Source: Hymenobacter elongatus (GTDB taxonomy: Bacteria; Bacteroidota; Bacteroidia; Cytophagales; Hymenobacteraceae). From it: a stretch of DNA of 64,000 nt. How positions within the stretch are numbered: position 1 is the stretch's first letter; every line of letters starts with the position of its first letter. The stretch spans positions 1 through 64,000 of the forward strand of contig NZ_SRLD01000008.1 in the NCBI RefSeq assembly GCF_004745955.1, read 5' to 3'. A model generated the notes under the pieces. That model made no database searches and was not told the origin of the DNA. It was given only the letters and a program-made list of their open reading frames with translations. The position numbers and the translations under genes are program-made. Shown here piece after piece: positions 50,701-59,638 of this stretch.

Positions 50701-51207
50701 CAGCTGGGCTTCCCGCTGGTGGCGCTCTGTCACGTCGCGGTAGCACACCAGGCGGCCGGCCATTACGTTGTCGAGCACGAGGTAGTCGCGCTCCAGCACG
50801 CGCCCGTTGGCCAGCACCATTTCCTCATTTATGACCGACTGGCCCGCCCGGCGAATTGCGCCCGCCCGGGCCAGGTAGGCCTCCGGGTCCAGGAAGTTGT
50901 GCCGGATGCGGGCCGCCACGGTCATGCCCGTTATTGGGGTTGTGTCGGCGGAAATATCCTCGATGCCAAACAGCTCGCAGTAGCGTTGATTGACCAGCTC
51001 CACCATGCCGTTGTCGTCGACCAGCATAAACCCCATGCGCAGGTTTTGCACCAGCGATGCCAGCCGCGTATGGTAGCGTTGGGCGTCGGCCTGGGTATCG
51101 GCCAGCTGCTGCTCCAGGGCCGTTACCCGGGCCTCGGCCTGCTGGCGACGAACCTGTTCCTGCTGAAGCTGAGCGGCAAGAGAATCGGGAGGGGCAGAGG
51201 TGGACAT
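47734..51207 (-). CDS. Hybrid histidine kinase: 5 PAS, HisKA, HATPase, REC, Hpt
   Basis: The 1157-residue protein has no transmembrane segment. Order: coiled coil (~5-50), PAS1 (~50-165), PAS2 (~170-285), PAS3 (~290-410), PAS4 (~415-535), PAS5 (~540-650). The HisKA box MSHEIRTPMNG follows with its His near residue 667, then HATPase (LNLLSNSLKFTESG; VSDTGLGV; GGSGLGLSI), REC with phospho-Asp near 963 (VILMDIQMPGMNG), and a C-terminal Hpt with AHRIKPSLKLL near 1095. PAS3 and PAS4 are near duplicates (FDAQHRYLFANP / FDAQHRYLFVNP). It senses unknown cytoplasmic signals and relays phosphate His-Asp-His to a separate regulator, plausibly the convergent REC protein. Confidence 0.93.
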   Translation of the reverse strand: MSTSAPPDSLAAQLQQEQVRRQQAEARVTALEQQLADTQADAQRYHTRLASLVQNLRMGFMLVDDNGMVELVNQRYCELFGIEDISADTTPITGMTVAARIRHNFLDPEAYLARAGAIRRAGQSVINEEMVLANGRVLERDYLVLDNVMAGRLVCYRDVTERHQREAQLHTVSLIVEQNPNPVLRLTVGGELIYANPTAEQLVQAQAAAPALRAQLLALVAAALATADNQQQEISVGDQHFLLQVTPVPQEQYATLYLVDITGRRQAEQQLVEQQAFYESILEELPVGVAVFDAQHRYLFANPSTVTDAATRQWMIGKDNFEATAYRQRPRALAERRQELFELALRERRDVQWEETIESPTSSVHMLRSFRPVFGADGSLSMMVAYGLDTTESYRAEQKLAEQREFYETILNELPADIGVFDAQHRYLFVNPVGIKNPEVRAWIIGKDHFEYCAHRQRPIALAEQRKQLFDEVIQKRQQVTTEETVQTPDGPRHLLRLMQPVFNPDGSVRMIVAYGLDITDRYLAELRLTEQQEFIRQVVDTSPNFLYVTERFGEPIFSNASFNELLGLSHHHQAPLDGDSPESAEMRQLAAWHDVVMATREEVSGEMPFTLATGEVRQLQVVKRPLLRPHGMMEVLTVCTDITELKRAKREAEAAAMARENFLANMSHEIRTPMNGVLGMAGLLTRTALSAQQQEYVAIIRNSGNHLLGLLNDILDVAKITSGKLELERIPFDLNQTLQAVGQTIGYQADSKGLRFTTEPVVQPHPVVLSDSQRLSQVLLNLLSNSLKFTESGSITLTGKLLSETDTTLTINFLVSDTGLGVALDKQEAIFSTFTQAYADTSRRFGGSGLGLSISGSLVEQLGGHLLMCSEPGQGTSFGFTLTFAKAPADAISATAPVENEDDLVQAAETLRGLRVLLVEDHDVNRQLAQLVLESYAVQVETATDGASALALFEHAVYDVILMDIQMPGMNGLEATTRIRQHPDTARAQTPIIALTANAFLADNEKYLAAGMNDCLAKPFEATELIRKMLVLHRADIRPAPPLFALADLRRTARDNPAFIRRILDSFLTHTPASITHLQEAAAAADWPRVAALAHRIKPSLKLLMTYTLLPFVETLEDAKAPVEARTAAAQQLTQLLSQLVWQVQQHASNIPSDRT

Positions 51208-51395
51208 AGAGCGGCGGAGACGATGCGCGACGAAGATACAAGGCCGGGTGCGCTACCACCAAGCGTTGGGGTGCAAAGCAGGCCGGAAAAGCCCCGGCCG
51301 GGCTACTGACACCAGAGTAGCGAAAGAATATGCCTGAAAAGAAATATTTCGGGTCAGAAAACCGTTGTTCTTCCTCCACCAACCCTCCTAAGGTG

Positions 51396-51623
51396 ATGAA
51401 GAAAGTGCTGTTGTTGTGGGGCGTGCTACTTTTTTTCCTGGGCGGCGAGGCTGCCGCCGCCCGGCCCAGCGCCTACGCCCGGGCCAAATCTAAGGGCCGC
51501 GTGTACGTGCACCGGCCCAACTACAAACTCTACCGGGGAGCCCGGCACTACCGCCCGGTGCGCTGGCTCCAGGCCCCCAGGTTTCTGGCCCGAAAAGCCG
51601 GCGGCTCCCGCAGCCGGCTGTAA
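51396..51623 (+). CDS. Small secreted basic protein
   Basis: 75 residues from ATG 51396. Signal peptide MKKVLLLWGVLLFFLGGEAAA, then a mature part of about 54 residues rich in Arg, Tyr and Lys (RVYVHRPNYKLYRGARHYRP). The spacing of Tyr/Arg pairs suggests a surface or matrix peptide, but no family is recognised. It is divergent from the hybrid kinase. Confidence 0.55.
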   Translation: MKKVLLLWGVLLFFLGGEAAAARPSAYARAKSKGRVYVHRPNYKLYRGARHYRPVRWLQAPRFLARKAGGSRSRL

Positions 51624-51763
51624 ATAGTGGTCAGCGGGGCGGTGCGGCGGTGCGCCCGTGTATCTGGCCAAGCCGGTTTATACCAGTGGCTGCTGCCAGC
51701 AGACCACCGCCGCGTATATTTAGGCAGTCTATCCTGTTGTGCCCCACCTAATCCGCTAGTCAC

Positions 51764-52576
51764 TTGCCCGCTATTTCGACCCGCTATCTGCTTCTGGGGA
51801 GCTTGCTATGGGCTTCCTGCTCGCCCGATACGCCCGCCCGGCAACCGGCCCAAGCGGCAGCCGTGCCCCAGAGCCCGCTACCGGTTTCTGCTGCGCCCGT
51901 CGCCGATACGCTCCCGACCTACACCTGGGAGTCGGACGCGTGCCGGTATGCGGGGCGCTATAACCCACGCCGCTACACCCGGGCGCAGCTCGATGGCACC
52001 TGGCAGGTGCTGAGTCAAACGCCGCTGCTGCATTACCGCACACTGCCGGCCCAACCGGCTGATATTGAGCGGCTGAACCTGGATAGCCTGGAAGCTGACT
52101 ATGCCCGACTGCGGACCCAGTATCTGCGGTTGGCGGTGGTGCCGCAGCCGGCCTGGCAGAAGCTCAAACGCGCCCGGCTGCGGGAGTTGGAAGCGGAATA
52201 TCAGGCCTCTAAAATCATTCTCAACGCCTTTATTTCTTCGGGCGCATCGTTTACGACGGCGTATGCGGCGGGTTGCGAGCGGTATACGCAGGGCCTGGCG
52301 GCGCAAAACGATAGTCTCATCCGGCGCGACTGGCAACGCCTGGCCGAGGAGCACAAAAAGCAGAGCGGCATCCCGGAAAGCTATATGGCACGGTTCGACG
52401 AGCAGTACGCCTCGGCCGACTGGCTGCTCTACGCCAAAATCGACCTGCTGACCTACGGGTGGTGGAACTGCGTGAATACCAACATGGCCCGCCCGCAGCC
52501 CGGCGAGCAGCTCCACCAGCAGTTTGAGCAGCTATTCGTTGGCGCGGTGCGCACCGATTGTGATGAGGCCGACTAA
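51764..52576 (+). CDS. Putative lipoprotein, helical
   Basis: 270 residues from TTG 51764; no ATG is available before residue ~200. The N-terminus is a lipoprotein signal with lipobox LWASC (about residues 15-19). A Pro/Ala linker and a mainly helical domain follow (LEADYARLRTQYLRLAVVPQ, RARLRELEAEYQASKIILNAF). Two Cys-containing segments (DACRYAGRYN and AAGCERYTQG) may form a disulfide. Function unknown. Confidence 0.55.
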   Translation: MPAISTRYLLLGSLLWASCSPDTPARQPAQAAAVPQSPLPVSAAPVADTLPTYTWESDACRYAGRYNPRRYTRAQLDGTWQVLSQTPLLHYRTLPAQPADIERLNLDSLEADYARLRTQYLRLAVVPQPAWQKLKRARLRELEAEYQASKIILNAFISSGASFTTAYAAGCERYTQGLAAQNDSLIRRDWQRLAEEHKKQSGIPESYMARFDEQYASADWLLYAKIDLLTYGWWNCVNTNMARPQPGEQLHQQFEQLFVGAVRTDCDEAD

Positions 52577-52662
52577 GCGGGCCGATTCGCCGGCGCAGGT
52601 CGGTGTTCCGGCGCTGCAAGTATTCGTTACACCCGATGGTGTCCACTTTCACTTCCCTAGCG

Positions 52663-53194
52663 ATGACCAGCTTTCCCGCCGCTACCCAGCCCTTTTGGGA
52701 TGATTCAGACCATTTTACCAGTCCGGAGCTCCTCACGCCGGCCATCATTAGCCGGGCCGAAACGGCCTTGGGCTACAAGCTGCCCGCCGCTTACACCGAG
52801 CTGCTGCGGGGCAAAAACGGCGGCACGCCCATCAACACGTGTTTCCCCACCGCTACTGCTACTTCCTGGGCCAACGACCTATATTGCCGTCAGTGGTATC
52901 TGCGGCATTGGCGGAGAGTGGGGAATCGACTCGCCGGAGCTGGGGAGCCGGTTTATGCTGGAAGAACGGGGCTACCCGGCCATCGGCATTGTGGTGGGGC
53001 AGTGCCCGTCGGCGGGCCACGACGCCGTGATGCTCGATTACCGGCAGTGCTCCCCACAGGGCGAGCCACAGGTGGTGCATGTGGATGTGGAAACGGGAGA
53101 CGAGCCCGAAATTACGCCGCTGGCCGCCACGTTTCAGTTGTTTCTGGCGGGGCTGGCCCATGAGGAGCGATTTGCCCCAGCGAAGCCGGAGTAG
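52663..53194 (+). pseudogene. Frameshifted SMI1/KNR4-type protein
   Basis: From ATG 52663 the first frame gives the N-terminal SMI1 half (ETALGYKLPAAYTELLRGKNGGTPINTCFPT then ATSWAND). After about 52880 the +1 frame continues with TYIAVSGICGIGGEWGIDSP, FMLEERGYPAIGIVVGQCPSAGHDAVMLDYR and VVHVDVETGDEPEITPLA. A single missing or extra base around 52876-52886 joins them. SMI1 proteins include immunity proteins to polymorphic toxins; no toxin gene is present here. Sequencing error is possible. Confidence 0.78.
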
Positions 53195-53315
53195 TGGAAT
53201 CAGAAACTATCGGGCACTAGGTGGCGGGTAGGCGGTCAGGGGAGGGAAAGAGTCCGGGCCACCAGTCGATTTTATCACCATACGAGGTGCAGTAGGGCTT
53301 CTTTCATCATTCTGT

Positions 53316-54773
53316 ATGCAAATTCCATCAAAGTTGGTCTGCTTGTGTGTGCTGTTGTGGTTGCCCATTTGGGTGTGTGCCGCCCCCACCAACTACTTGC
53401 AACAATGCTGGCGTAAGCAGGGGCAGGCCCTGCAGGGCGGCTACGTTAGCTTCTCTTTTCAGGAGAAAGCCAACGAGCTGGAACACAGCCTGTATCCGTG
53501 GCAGCAAACCAGCTATGCCAAGCAAGGCAGCGTGGCGATGAATGCGGAAAACTTCCTCAAGCACGACTCCCTGACTCAGGGCAGCCGCACGCTATCCTCC
53601 AAAACGCAGCTCAGCCCCAGTGAGCTGCTGTTTCTGGACTACGGCGACAAGGATCTGTTTGCCGTGACGCCCGACCTCTTTGCTGGGCAGCTGGTGCACT
53701 CGGCACGCTACTCGCCCCTGTTGCTGCTGCACTATTTTGTGCGGCAGCAGGTAGCCGCCACCGCGCCCGCCGCCACGGAATTTGCCGTCTATCAGACCCA
53801 AGTGCAAGGCTCCCGGGTCACGCTCTTTATCCGCAAGGCCAGCCAGCTGCTCGACCGGGCCGAAATCCTGAGCCACGACGACCTGTTCGGCGACGTGCTG
53901 ACTACCTGTACGTATGGCAACTACGAGAGCATCGGGAAGGTCAGCGTGCCGACCACGGTTGCCATCAGCAAGCTGAACGGCAAGCTGCAGGATGCAGTCC
54001 TGATTTCGGGGCTGCGCGTGGTGGCGCAGTCCGCGCCGCTGCTCCAGCGGCCGGCCGGCTACCAGATGCCGGCCCCGCCAGCGGCCCCGGCCCCGGTGGT
54101 GCAGCACTACCGCCCCAATATTCATCTGCTGGAGCTCAAGCACACCGATGACCGGGTGATGGTGGTGGAGTTCCAGGATTTTCTGCTGGTGGCAGAAGCA
54201 CCTTTGAACAGCCAGAACGGCGAATCCATTCTGGCCGCCGCCCGTCAAATTGCCCCCGGCAAGCCCGTCAGATACTTTGTTTTCGGCCACTATCATCCGC
54301 ATTACCTGGGCGGCCTGCGTCCCTTTGTGCAGCAAGGGGCCACGGTGCTGTGCGGCCCCGGCGACGAAGCCTACGTGCGCTACCTGGCTGCCGCCCCGCA
54401 CACCCTGCGGCCCGACAGCCAGCAGCGCGCCCCGCGCCCGTTGCAGCTCGAAGAAATTGCGACCAGCAAAACCATTACCGATGGGCAGTTCACGATGCAG
54501 ATTTACTTCATTGGCAATGCCTCAGCGCACACCAACGACTATTTGATCTATTATTTTCCGAGCGAAAAGCTGTTGTTTGAAGATGACCTGGTCTGGATTA
54601 AGCGGGAGGGAGGGAGCAAAAAAGCCAGCGCCCGCCAGGCGGGCCTGTATAAGGCCGTAAAGGCGCTGAACCTGGACGTCGAAACCGTCATCCAGTCGTG
54701 GCCCGTAGCCGACTACGGGGTGAAAACCATCATTCCCTTCGCCGACATTGAGCAGTCGATGCAGGTGAAGTGA
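53316..54773 (+). CDS. Secreted MBL-fold protein with altered metal motif
   Basis: The 485-residue product has a signal peptide (MQIPSKLVCLCVLLWLPIWVCA). The N-terminal ~270 residues are unassigned (SoxH/quinoprotein-relay-like accessory domain). From about 275 there is a metallo-beta-lactamase fold: MVVEFQDFLLVAEAPLN, FVFGHYHPHYLGGLRPFV (~322-338), IGNASAHTNDYLIYYFPSEKLLFEDDLV (~400-425). The usual HxHxDH reads H-Y-H-P-H-Y: the Asp is lost and the third His is shifted. The first two His, H of SAH, and Asp of EDD remain, so metal binding may be partial or altered. Substrate unknown. Confidence 0.75.
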   Translation: MQIPSKLVCLCVLLWLPIWVCAAPTNYLQQCWRKQGQALQGGYVSFSFQEKANELEHSLYPWQQTSYAKQGSVAMNAENFLKHDSLTQGSRTLSSKTQLSPSELLFLDYGDKDLFAVTPDLFAGQLVHSARYSPLLLLHYFVRQQVAATAPAATEFAVYQTQVQGSRVTLFIRKASQLLDRAEILSHDDLFGDVLTTCTYGNYESIGKVSVPTTVAISKLNGKLQDAVLISGLRVVAQSAPLLQRPAGYQMPAPPAAPAPVVQHYRPNIHLLELKHTDDRVMVVEFQDFLLVAEAPLNSQNGESILAAARQIAPGKPVRYFVFGHYHPHYLGGLRPFVQQGATVLCGPGDEAYVRYLAAAPHTLRPDSQQRAPRPLQLEEIATSKTITDGQFTMQIYFIGNASAHTNDYLIYYFPSEKLLFEDDLVWIKREGGSKKASARQAGLYKAVKALNLDVETVIQSWPVADYGVKTIIPFADIEQSMQVK

Positions 54774-54985
54774 CGCCGGCCGGCGGTGGCACGCGTTGCC
54801 TGGAGCGTGTCGAAAGTAGCGCTTGTTAGAGGTAGTTGTCCCGTTGACCGTCCTGCTTCGGCTGCACGGACGCCCGAGCAAGCAGGCCCGCTACCAACGC
54901 ACGCGGGATGCTTCGATATGCGCCGCAGCACGGTTCCTGGGCTTACTGCCCGCACCGCTGCCCTTCTTTGCCCGGAGCTTGGGGC

Positions 54986-56962
54986 CTACTGCACGCCCGT
55001 CACCCGAAATTCTACCCGACGGTTGAGCTTGCGGGTATTTTCCTGCAGGTTGCTGGCGCGGGGCTCCGCGCCGCCCAGCCCGATGCTGGTGATGCGCGGG
55101 GCCGCAATACCATGGCCGACGAGGTAGGCTTTTACGGCGGCTACCCGCTGCTCGCTGAGCACGATGTTTTTCTCCCAGACCCCAATATTGTCCGTGTGGC
55201 CGCGTAGCTCGATGGTTAGGGCCGGGTTTTTCGTTAGTAGGGCTGCCAGCTCATCGAGGGCCGCGAAGGAGGAAGCCAGCAACACGGCCTGGCCCTGGGA
55301 AAACTGCACTTTATCCAGCCGCAGCGTGGTACCGATGGCCAGCGGCTTCACCAGAATATCCTGCACGTAAGGCCCGGCTTGGGTCGTGTGGGTGCTGTCG
55401 GAGGACAGGTAGCCGGCCAGCAGGGTGCGCACCGTGTAGGATCGGCCCGGCGCGGCCGAAAAGGTGAAAGCGCCGTCGGGGGTGAGGGGCACCGGGGTTT
55501 CCTGGCCGCTGGCCACCAGCCGAAGCTGGGCCTGGGGCAGTGGCTGAAAGGTAACGGCATCGAGCACCCGGCCCCGCCAGGTGGCCGTGGTGGGCGGCGG
55601 CGGCGGCGCGGGTGCGGCCTGGGCCGCCACACGAAACAGGTTGCAGCCGGCCAGGTCGGTGTAGGTGCCCCGGCGCACCAGGCTGGCTTCGTTACGAGCC
55701 ATATCTACCCGATACAAGGCGGTGGGGCCGGCCAAGTAGAGGCGGCGGCGGCCGGCTTCATCGTTCTGAAACAGCAGGTCGCTGTAGCCGCCGCGCTTGG
55801 GCAACCCCGCCAGTGGCGTTAGCTCGGGCAAGGGCTGGCGGGTCGTGAGGTCCACTTTCAGCAACGAGCCGTTGGTGCTGTAGACTTGGTACAGCGTGCC
55901 GGCATCGTCGAGGCAGAAGTTGCTGTGGGAGCCTGCTCCGGCAAAGCCGATGCTCGGATAATAGGGGGCCTGCCGCACCGGGTCGGTGGTCCAAACGACT
56001 GTCACCTTGCCGTCGTGGGGGCTGACTTTCACCAACTGCCCGGCGTCGGAAGTCATGAAGTACAGGTCGCCCCGGTCGTCGGTGGCGGCCGAAATCCAGA
56101 CGTTTTCGGGGCCCTGGGCCGGCAACTGCCAGGCGGTGTAGCGGCCCTGGCGGGTGGCCGGGTCGTAGCGGTACACGTACTCGAGCGTATCGGTGGGCGC
56201 TTTGGTCACCGAATACAGACAGTTGTCGAAGCCTTTGGCCAGCGCGTAGGACTGAAAGGGCAGCACCCGCCGGTGGATTTTGGGCGGCGCGGTAGGGTCG
56301 GAAACGGAAAACTCATGAATCGTGCGGCAGTCATCTTCCCAGTGCTCGTCGAGGTAGCGCAGGGCCGCGATGCCGTACATTTTATCGTCGCAGCGCTGGT
56401 CGGCGTAGCGGCGGCTGGGGGCCGCGCCGGTGAAGGCAAAGGAGGCCACCACCTGCTGGCCCTGGCCCAGGTAGCGGCTGTCCTGGCTGGTGGCGGCCCG
56501 GTATTCCAGCCGATACTCGTAGCCGCCGCGCCACACCCGCCGCCCCACCACGCGGGTGCGGCCGGCCGCGCCCGGCGCGGAAGCGAAGGTGTAGTGGTAG
56601 CGCACTTCCTGGTAGCTGCCGGCATCGAGCTGGTCGAGCCCCAGCACCTGAACCCGGGGCAGGCCCCGGAAGCTGCGCCACAGCGAATCGGGCTGGCCGT
56701 GGGCAAGCAGATCGGGCAAGTCTTGCTGGGCGGTCGGCAACGGGCTGATGATTAGCATGACGCTGGCCGGGGCGGGCCGCTTCGCCGTGGCGTAGAAGGT
56801 CACCTGCGTCCGGCTTTCGGTGCGCTGGCGCTGCCACGACTCCGGGTACGTGAGTCGGATGTGGGCCCGGACATCGGTATACACCTCTTTGGGGGCCGAG
56901 GCCTTCTGTGCCGATAGCCTGAACCAGCATACCGCCAGTACCAGCGTCAGCAAAACCTTCAT
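54986..56962 (-). CDS. OmpA-domain outer-membrane protein with beta-propeller-like region
   Basis: The 658-residue protein starts at ATG 56962 with signal MKVLLTLVLAVCWFRLSA. The middle (about 210-440) has repeated strand patterns (LYFMTSDAGQLVKVSPHDGKV, GTLYQVYSTNGSLLKVDL), as in a propeller. About 465-535 is a carboxypeptidase-regulatory/CNA-B-like domain (WRGRVLDAVTFQPLPQAQLRLV). The C-terminal OmpA domain (VQFSQGQAVLLASSFAALDEL, IELRGHTDNIGVWEKN, LSEQRVAAVKAYL, NRRVEFRV) binds peptidoglycan. Such mosaics are common in T9SS-carrying Bacteroidota. Confidence 0.88.
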   Translation of the reverse strand: MKVLLTLVLAVCWFRLSAQKASAPKEVYTDVRAHIRLTYPESWQRQRTESRTQVTFYATAKRPAPASVMLIISPLPTAQQDLPDLLAHGQPDSLWRSFRGLPRVQVLGLDQLDAGSYQEVRYHYTFASAPGAAGRTRVVGRRVWRGGYEYRLEYRAATSQDSRYLGQGQQVVASFAFTGAAPSRRYADQRCDDKMYGIAALRYLDEHWEDDCRTIHEFSVSDPTAPPKIHRRVLPFQSYALAKGFDNCLYSVTKAPTDTLEYVYRYDPATRQGRYTAWQLPAQGPENVWISAATDDRGDLYFMTSDAGQLVKVSPHDGKVTVVWTTDPVRQAPYYPSIGFAGAGSHSNFCLDDAGTLYQVYSTNGSLLKVDLTTRQPLPELTPLAGLPKRGGYSDLLFQNDEAGRRRLYLAGPTALYRVDMARNEASLVRRGTYTDLAGCNLFRVAAQAAPAPPPPPTTATWRGRVLDAVTFQPLPQAQLRLVASGQETPVPLTPDGAFTFSAAPGRSYTVRTLLAGYLSSDSTHTTQAGPYVQDILVKPLAIGTTLRLDKVQFSQGQAVLLASSFAALDELAALLTKNPALTIELRGHTDNIGVWEKNIVLSEQRVAAVKAYLVGHGIAAPRITSIGLGGAEPRASNLQENTRKLNRRVEFRVTGVQ

Positions 56963-57162
56963 AAACGGGGAAAGCGGGAATACGAAAGAACGAAAGTACG
57001 CAAGCGCGCCGCACTTTGCCCGGCTGTTTACCGCCAATCCTCCGGTTTAGCAGCGGAGGCTCGGCGGTTGGGTACCGCAGGACATGCGTTGCCTACTCTG
57101 GCCCACCTGGCTCTTTGTGCCCTCAATGCCCCTGAGGCTGCGTTAAAAAGAGCTGCGGCTTC

Positions 57163-58239
57163 TCACTGGATACAACGAATGAGCCCGTTTTGGGTATCCG
57201 TCACATACACCACTCTGCCGCCAGCACCCACGGCTACCCCGAACGGCAAATTGAAGCGAGCCTCTTTCCCGACGCCATCCTGGCTTCCCCAGCCGCGTAC
57301 GCTACCGGCAATAGTTGTCACTTCGCCAGCCGGCGTGATGCGGCGAATGGTTGAACTCACATAATCTGCCACATACATAGTGCCCCTGGCATCTGCCGCA
57401 ATGCCATTTGGGGTATCAAAACGAGCGGCTGCGCCCGTGCCATCGGCAGCACCATTCTGCCCAGCCATGCCGGCCAGCGTAGCTACGTGGCCGGCGGGCG
57501 TAATTTTCCGGATGGTATGCGTACCGTTTTCAGCCACATAGACTATTCCTGCGGAATCTACGGCGATGCCCGAAGGGTGAGAAAACCGCGCCATGGCGTT
57601 TTCTCCATCGATAGCGCCTTTCTGGCCCGCCGCGCCGGCGAGGGTCGTCACCACGCCCGCCGCCGTAATGCACCGAATCGTATGGCTCTCGGTGTCGGCT
57701 ACGTACACGATGCCTTTTGTGTCCACCGCAAGAGCGTGCGGATAGTTGAAGCGGGCTTCGTCTCCCTGCCCGTTTGTGCTGCCTTTCCGACCGGCTTTGC
57801 CCGCCAGGGTTGTCACGCTACCGGCGAGCGTGATTTTTCGGATTATGTGATTCTCGCCATCTGCCACATATAGAGTGCCAGATGCATCGATAGCCAGGCC
57901 CACGGGACGGTTGAAGCGGGCCGCTGTACCCTGGCCATCGAGGTGGCCTTTGCTACCCGCTGTGCCGGCCAGGGTTGTTACCGCGCCCAGCGGCGTGATT
58001 CGGCGAATGGTATGATTGTCTGTATCGGCTATATACACCGCGCCGTCTGTTGCGACGGCAATGCCCGTCGGCCGGTTGAAGCGCGCGGCGCGGCCGGTTC
58101 CGTCGCTACTGCCCGGCTGTCGGGCGGCCCCCGCCACGGTCGTAACCCTGTGGCTCAACGCACTGGCGGGCTGCTGCGCATACGTGGGTACCGGCAAGAG
58201 GAGTAGCATGGCCAGGCAGCTGGGAGAAAGAATGTTCAT
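57163..58239 (-). CDS. Secreted NHL-repeat beta-propeller protein
   Basis: The 358-residue product has a signal MNILSPSCLAMLLLLPVPTYA and six NHL-type blades of about 54 residues. Each repeats a block like ARFNRPTGIAVATDGAVYIADTDNHTIRRITPLGAVTTLAG (split here by blade). The high identity between blades suggests recent internal duplication. No T9SS or enzyme domain is seen. The propeller probably binds a ligand or partner in the periplasm or on the surface. Confidence 0.88.
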   Translation of the reverse strand: MNILSPSCLAMLLLLPVPTYAQQPASALSHRVTTVAGAARQPGSSDGTGRAARFNRPTGIAVATDGAVYIADTDNHTIRRITPLGAVTTLAGTAGSKGHLDGQGTAARFNRPVGLAIDASGTLYVADGENHIIRKITLAGSVTTLAGKAGRKGSTNGQGDEARFNYPHALAVDTKGIVYVADTESHTIRCITAAGVVTTLAGAAGQKGAIDGENAMARFSHPSGIAVDSAGIVYVAENGTHTIRKITPAGHVATLAGMAGQNGAADGTGAAARFDTPNGIAADARGTMYVADYVSSTIRRITPAGEVTTIAGSVRGWGSQDGVGKEARFNLPFGVAVGAGGRVVYVTDTQNGLIRCIQ

Positions 58240-58305
58240 GCGAAACGGGCGAGGTGGCGCAGTATACTACGGAAGTGCGTGCTGCAAAATTGGATCTGTT
58301 CCTGC

Positions 58306-58492
58306 TCGTCTCCAGGAAGCCTGGCACCAGGTTGTGGGCTTCCTGGAGCATGCGGTGGGTTTTGCTGGCTGCCAGCCCGATGCAGACCTTGTAGACCTTG
58401 CAGACCTTGAGCCGGCCGCGGCGGCGGTCCTGCACTAGGCGCAGAAACCGCTCGGCGAGTTGGTCGCACGGCTGGTCGGCGGCGGGCGTCAT
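58306..58492 (-). pseudogene. kdpD: kdpD N-terminal stub (potassium-sensor kinase remnant)
   Basis: From ATG 58492 about 62 residues resemble the cytoplasmic start of KdpD: AERFLRLVQDRRRGRLKV, then a damaged P-loop and KTHRMLQEAHNLV. The expected GxxxGVGKT Walker A is reduced to GLAASKT. A 9-nt unit (AAGGTCTGC) is repeated three times just before it. Beyond the stub no kdpD homology remains. It lies 15 bp from the porin stop, in the normal order of Bacteroidota kdp loci. Confidence 0.65.
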
Positions 58493-58507
58493 GGGAAGGA
58501 GGAGGCG

Positions 58508-59638
58508 TTAAAACGAAATGGCAATGCTGGACGTCACGTTGCCGTAGCTGTCGGAGGTCCGGCCGTCTTTGTGCTCGAAGACCTTCTCCTCCGCGTTCAG
58601 CACGCGGCCTTCCACCCGGAGCAGCACGTTGCCGGTGGGGGCGTAGTCGAGGTTGAGCGACGCGCCTTTTACCTGGAAATCGGCATCCGTCACGTTGGGC
58701 ATACTGGAGTTGATGATAACCCCGTGGTCGGCGTTGTAGTACTCCCCGCGCAGGGCCGCGGTCCACTTATCGGCCAGCTGGTAGCGCACGAAGGCCGCGC
58801 CGGTGTGCCAGGTGTCGGACCTGTGGCCCCGGGCGGCCTGCTCCTGCTTGCCCACGTCGAAAACCAGCGCCAGCGAGAGGCGGTCGGTGGCAGTGTAGCT
58901 GGCGTAGAAGTTATGAAAATAGCGCCGGCGCTTCACCGAGTCCTGGGGCTGCTCGTTGCCAAAAAAGCCGCTGCTGTTGAGGAGCAGCTTGTCGGTGGGC
59001 TTCCACTGAAGCTGGGTGCCCAAGGCCTTGGCCTGGTTGGTTTCGCGGATATTCTGCCAGCCATTCAGTCCCAGCACCGTCAGCGTCAGCCGGGGGGGCA
59101 GCTCATAGGTAAAGCGCACTCCCGATTCGTAGTAGGGCGAGTTTTCGGCCATGAGCGAGCGGCTCAGCGTCCAGTTGTCCTTGCTGACGGCCGACTCGAA
59201 CCCGATGTGGGCCCCAAAAATGCCGGCATCGAGCCAGGCTTTCTGAAAGGGCCGGAAGCCGGCGTAAGCCTCATAAATGTGCTTAAACACCTGGTCTTCG
59301 GCCGCATAGTTGGCCGACACGTAGGAGCCGGCGTGCAGGCCAAGAGCGCCCCGCACCTTTTCATCTTGGTAACGCAGCCCGATCAGCGCGTTGTTGACCG
59401 TAAACTCGTTCTGGCGGTCGTGCGAGTACAGAAAGCCGGGCCGGTCCTGGGTGTCGTTGTGCTTGAAATCGTAGCCGTAATAGGCATCCACGAAGCCGTA
59501 GGGCGTAAGCGGGCCAGCGGTGGCCGGCGTGGCCGGGGCCTGGGCGGGCGTCACCACCGAATCGGCTGCGGGCGCAGTTTGGGCCCAGGTGGTAAAGGCC
59601 CCCAGCAGACTGAGGGCAAGTAGCGAAATAGCTTTCAT
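58508..59638 (-). CDS. Outer-membrane beta-barrel porin of the kdp locus
   Basis: The 376-residue protein from ATG 59638 has signal MKAISLLALSLLGAFTTWA, a short Pro/Ala linker, then regular amphipathic strands (YGFVDAYYGYDF, VNNALIGLRYQDEKVRGALGLHAG, RYQLADKWTAALRGEYYNAD), ending SIAISF with terminal Phe. It belongs to the BBP2-like putative porins. Similar porins accompany kdp genes in related bacteria. It is the only kdp-locus gene that still appears intact. Confidence 0.82.
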   Translation of the reverse strand: MKAISLLALSLLGAFTTWAQTAPAADSVVTPAQAPATPATAGPLTPYGFVDAYYGYDFKHNDTQDRPGFLYSHDRQNEFTVNNALIGLRYQDEKVRGALGLHAGSYVSANYAAEDQVFKHIYEAYAGFRPFQKAWLDAGIFGAHIGFESAVSKDNWTLSRSLMAENSPYYESGVRFTYELPPRLTLTVLGLNGWQNIRETNQAKALGTQLQWKPTDKLLLNSSGFFGNEQPQDSVKRRRYFHNFYASYTATDRLSLALVFDVGKQEQAARGHRSDTWHTGAAFVRYQLADKWTAALRGEYYNADHGVIINSSMPNVTDADFQVKGASLNLDYAPTGNVLLRVEGRVLNAEEKVFEHKDGRTSDSYGNVTSSIAISF

